Shown here piece by piece: positions 20,534-20,718 of a stretch of 20,718 bases of DNA. Source of the stretch: a virus; IMG/VR virus record IMGVR_UViG_3300023284_000304, positions 1 through 20,718 of that record; one strand, 5' to 3'. The notes under the pieces were generated by a model, which searched no databases, was not told the DNA's origin, and was given only the letters and a program-made list of their open reading frames with translations. The position numbers and the translations under genes were made by a program. Within the stretch, counting starts at the first letter, position 1. Every line of letters begins with the position of its first letter.

Positions 20534-20718
20534 ACGATACCAAGTGGCAACTGAAGTCCAGAGAAGTCCCAGGATTTCGTAGCAAGTTATTAAAGCGCCA
20601 AGGTGGAAAGTGTGGACTGTGTTATCAGCCTGTAGATCGCGATCAAGCATCGCTAGACCACGACCACACCACAGGTCAAGTCCGAGCAGTTCTACATGAC
20701 TACTGCGACACTATTGAA
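20530..20718 (+). CDS. Endonuclease VII/HNH-type nuclease, N-terminal 63 residues (runs off window)
   Basis: The visible part has CGLC (residues 29-32), the first zinc pair, then LDHDHTTGQVRAVLH, the hallmark His/Asp cluster of recombination endonuclease VII and related HNH nucleases, and a further Cys (HDYC). Endonuclease VII resolves branched DNA such as recombination intermediates before packaging, fitting the Rad52-family gene in the same region. The usual motif has CN after the cluster, where this one reads CD. The 3' part is outside the window. Confidence 0.85.
   Translation, partial: MNDTKWQLKSREVPGFRSKLLKRQGGKCGLCYQPVDRDQASLDHDHTTGQVRAVLHDYCDTIE

Overview
This window is part of a tailed bacteriophage genome with a podovirus (short-tailed, T7-like) virion. 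No host gene, integrase, tRNA, CRISPR array or insertion sequence was recognised. The host is not identified. The moderately AT-rich sequence, canonical Shine-Dalgarno sites, sigma70-like promoters and a C4-like antisense RNA (a class known from phages of Gammaproteobacteria) suggest a gammaproteobacterial, possibly aquatic, host. That is inference.

Layout. (1) 1-10591, rightward: virion genes. The 3' end of a probable major capsid gene is followed by a small structural protein and a cluster of three hairpins. Then come a T7 gp11-like tail tubular protein A, a gp12-like tail tubular protein B, three internal (ejection) proteins in the positions of T7 gp14, gp15 and gp16, a tail fibre with a T7 gp17-like N-terminus, a small fibre-adjacent protein and a 32-residue, extremely basic peptide. 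Many of these genes overlap by 1-4 bases (TAATG or ATGA), which implies translational coupling. (2) 10588-12467, rightward: lysis region with a polytopic membrane protein, a one-helix zinc-ribbon protein, a two-helix holin candidate, an M15 peptidase endolysin, a 43-residue protein and a class 3 lipase-like hydrolase. (3) 12483-14213, leftward: seven small genes ending at a large hairpin. They include a C-x2-C zinc-finger protein, two small membrane proteins and, at the head, a 47-residue ribbon-helix-helix candidate regulator. (4) 14214-14345: a divergent control region with back-to-back candidate promoters and small inverted repeats. (5) 14346-20718, rightward: an early or middle region with small proteins, a Rad52-family annealing protein, its coiled-coil partner, more small genes, a promoter plus C4-like antisense RNA, a DUF1376 replication protein whose gene carries iteron-like repeats, further small genes including a helix-turn-helix protein, and the start of an endonuclease VII/HNH nuclease that runs off the window.

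Working together: the leftward and rightward operons diverge from one control region, where the ribbon-helix-helix protein is the obvious candidate repressor. The right arm would supply recombination and replication functions, and replication would be gated by the C4-like RNA. The left arm builds the capsid, tail and ejection machinery and then lyses the cell.

The genome is mosaic. Its virion is T7-like, but the visible early region looks like that of lambda-, P22- or P4-type phages, and no phage RNA polymerase or T7-type promoter was seen. The most notable items are the C4-like RNA placed in front of a replication gene, the iterons inside that gene, the lipase in the lysis cassette and the three-frame overlap of lysis genes.
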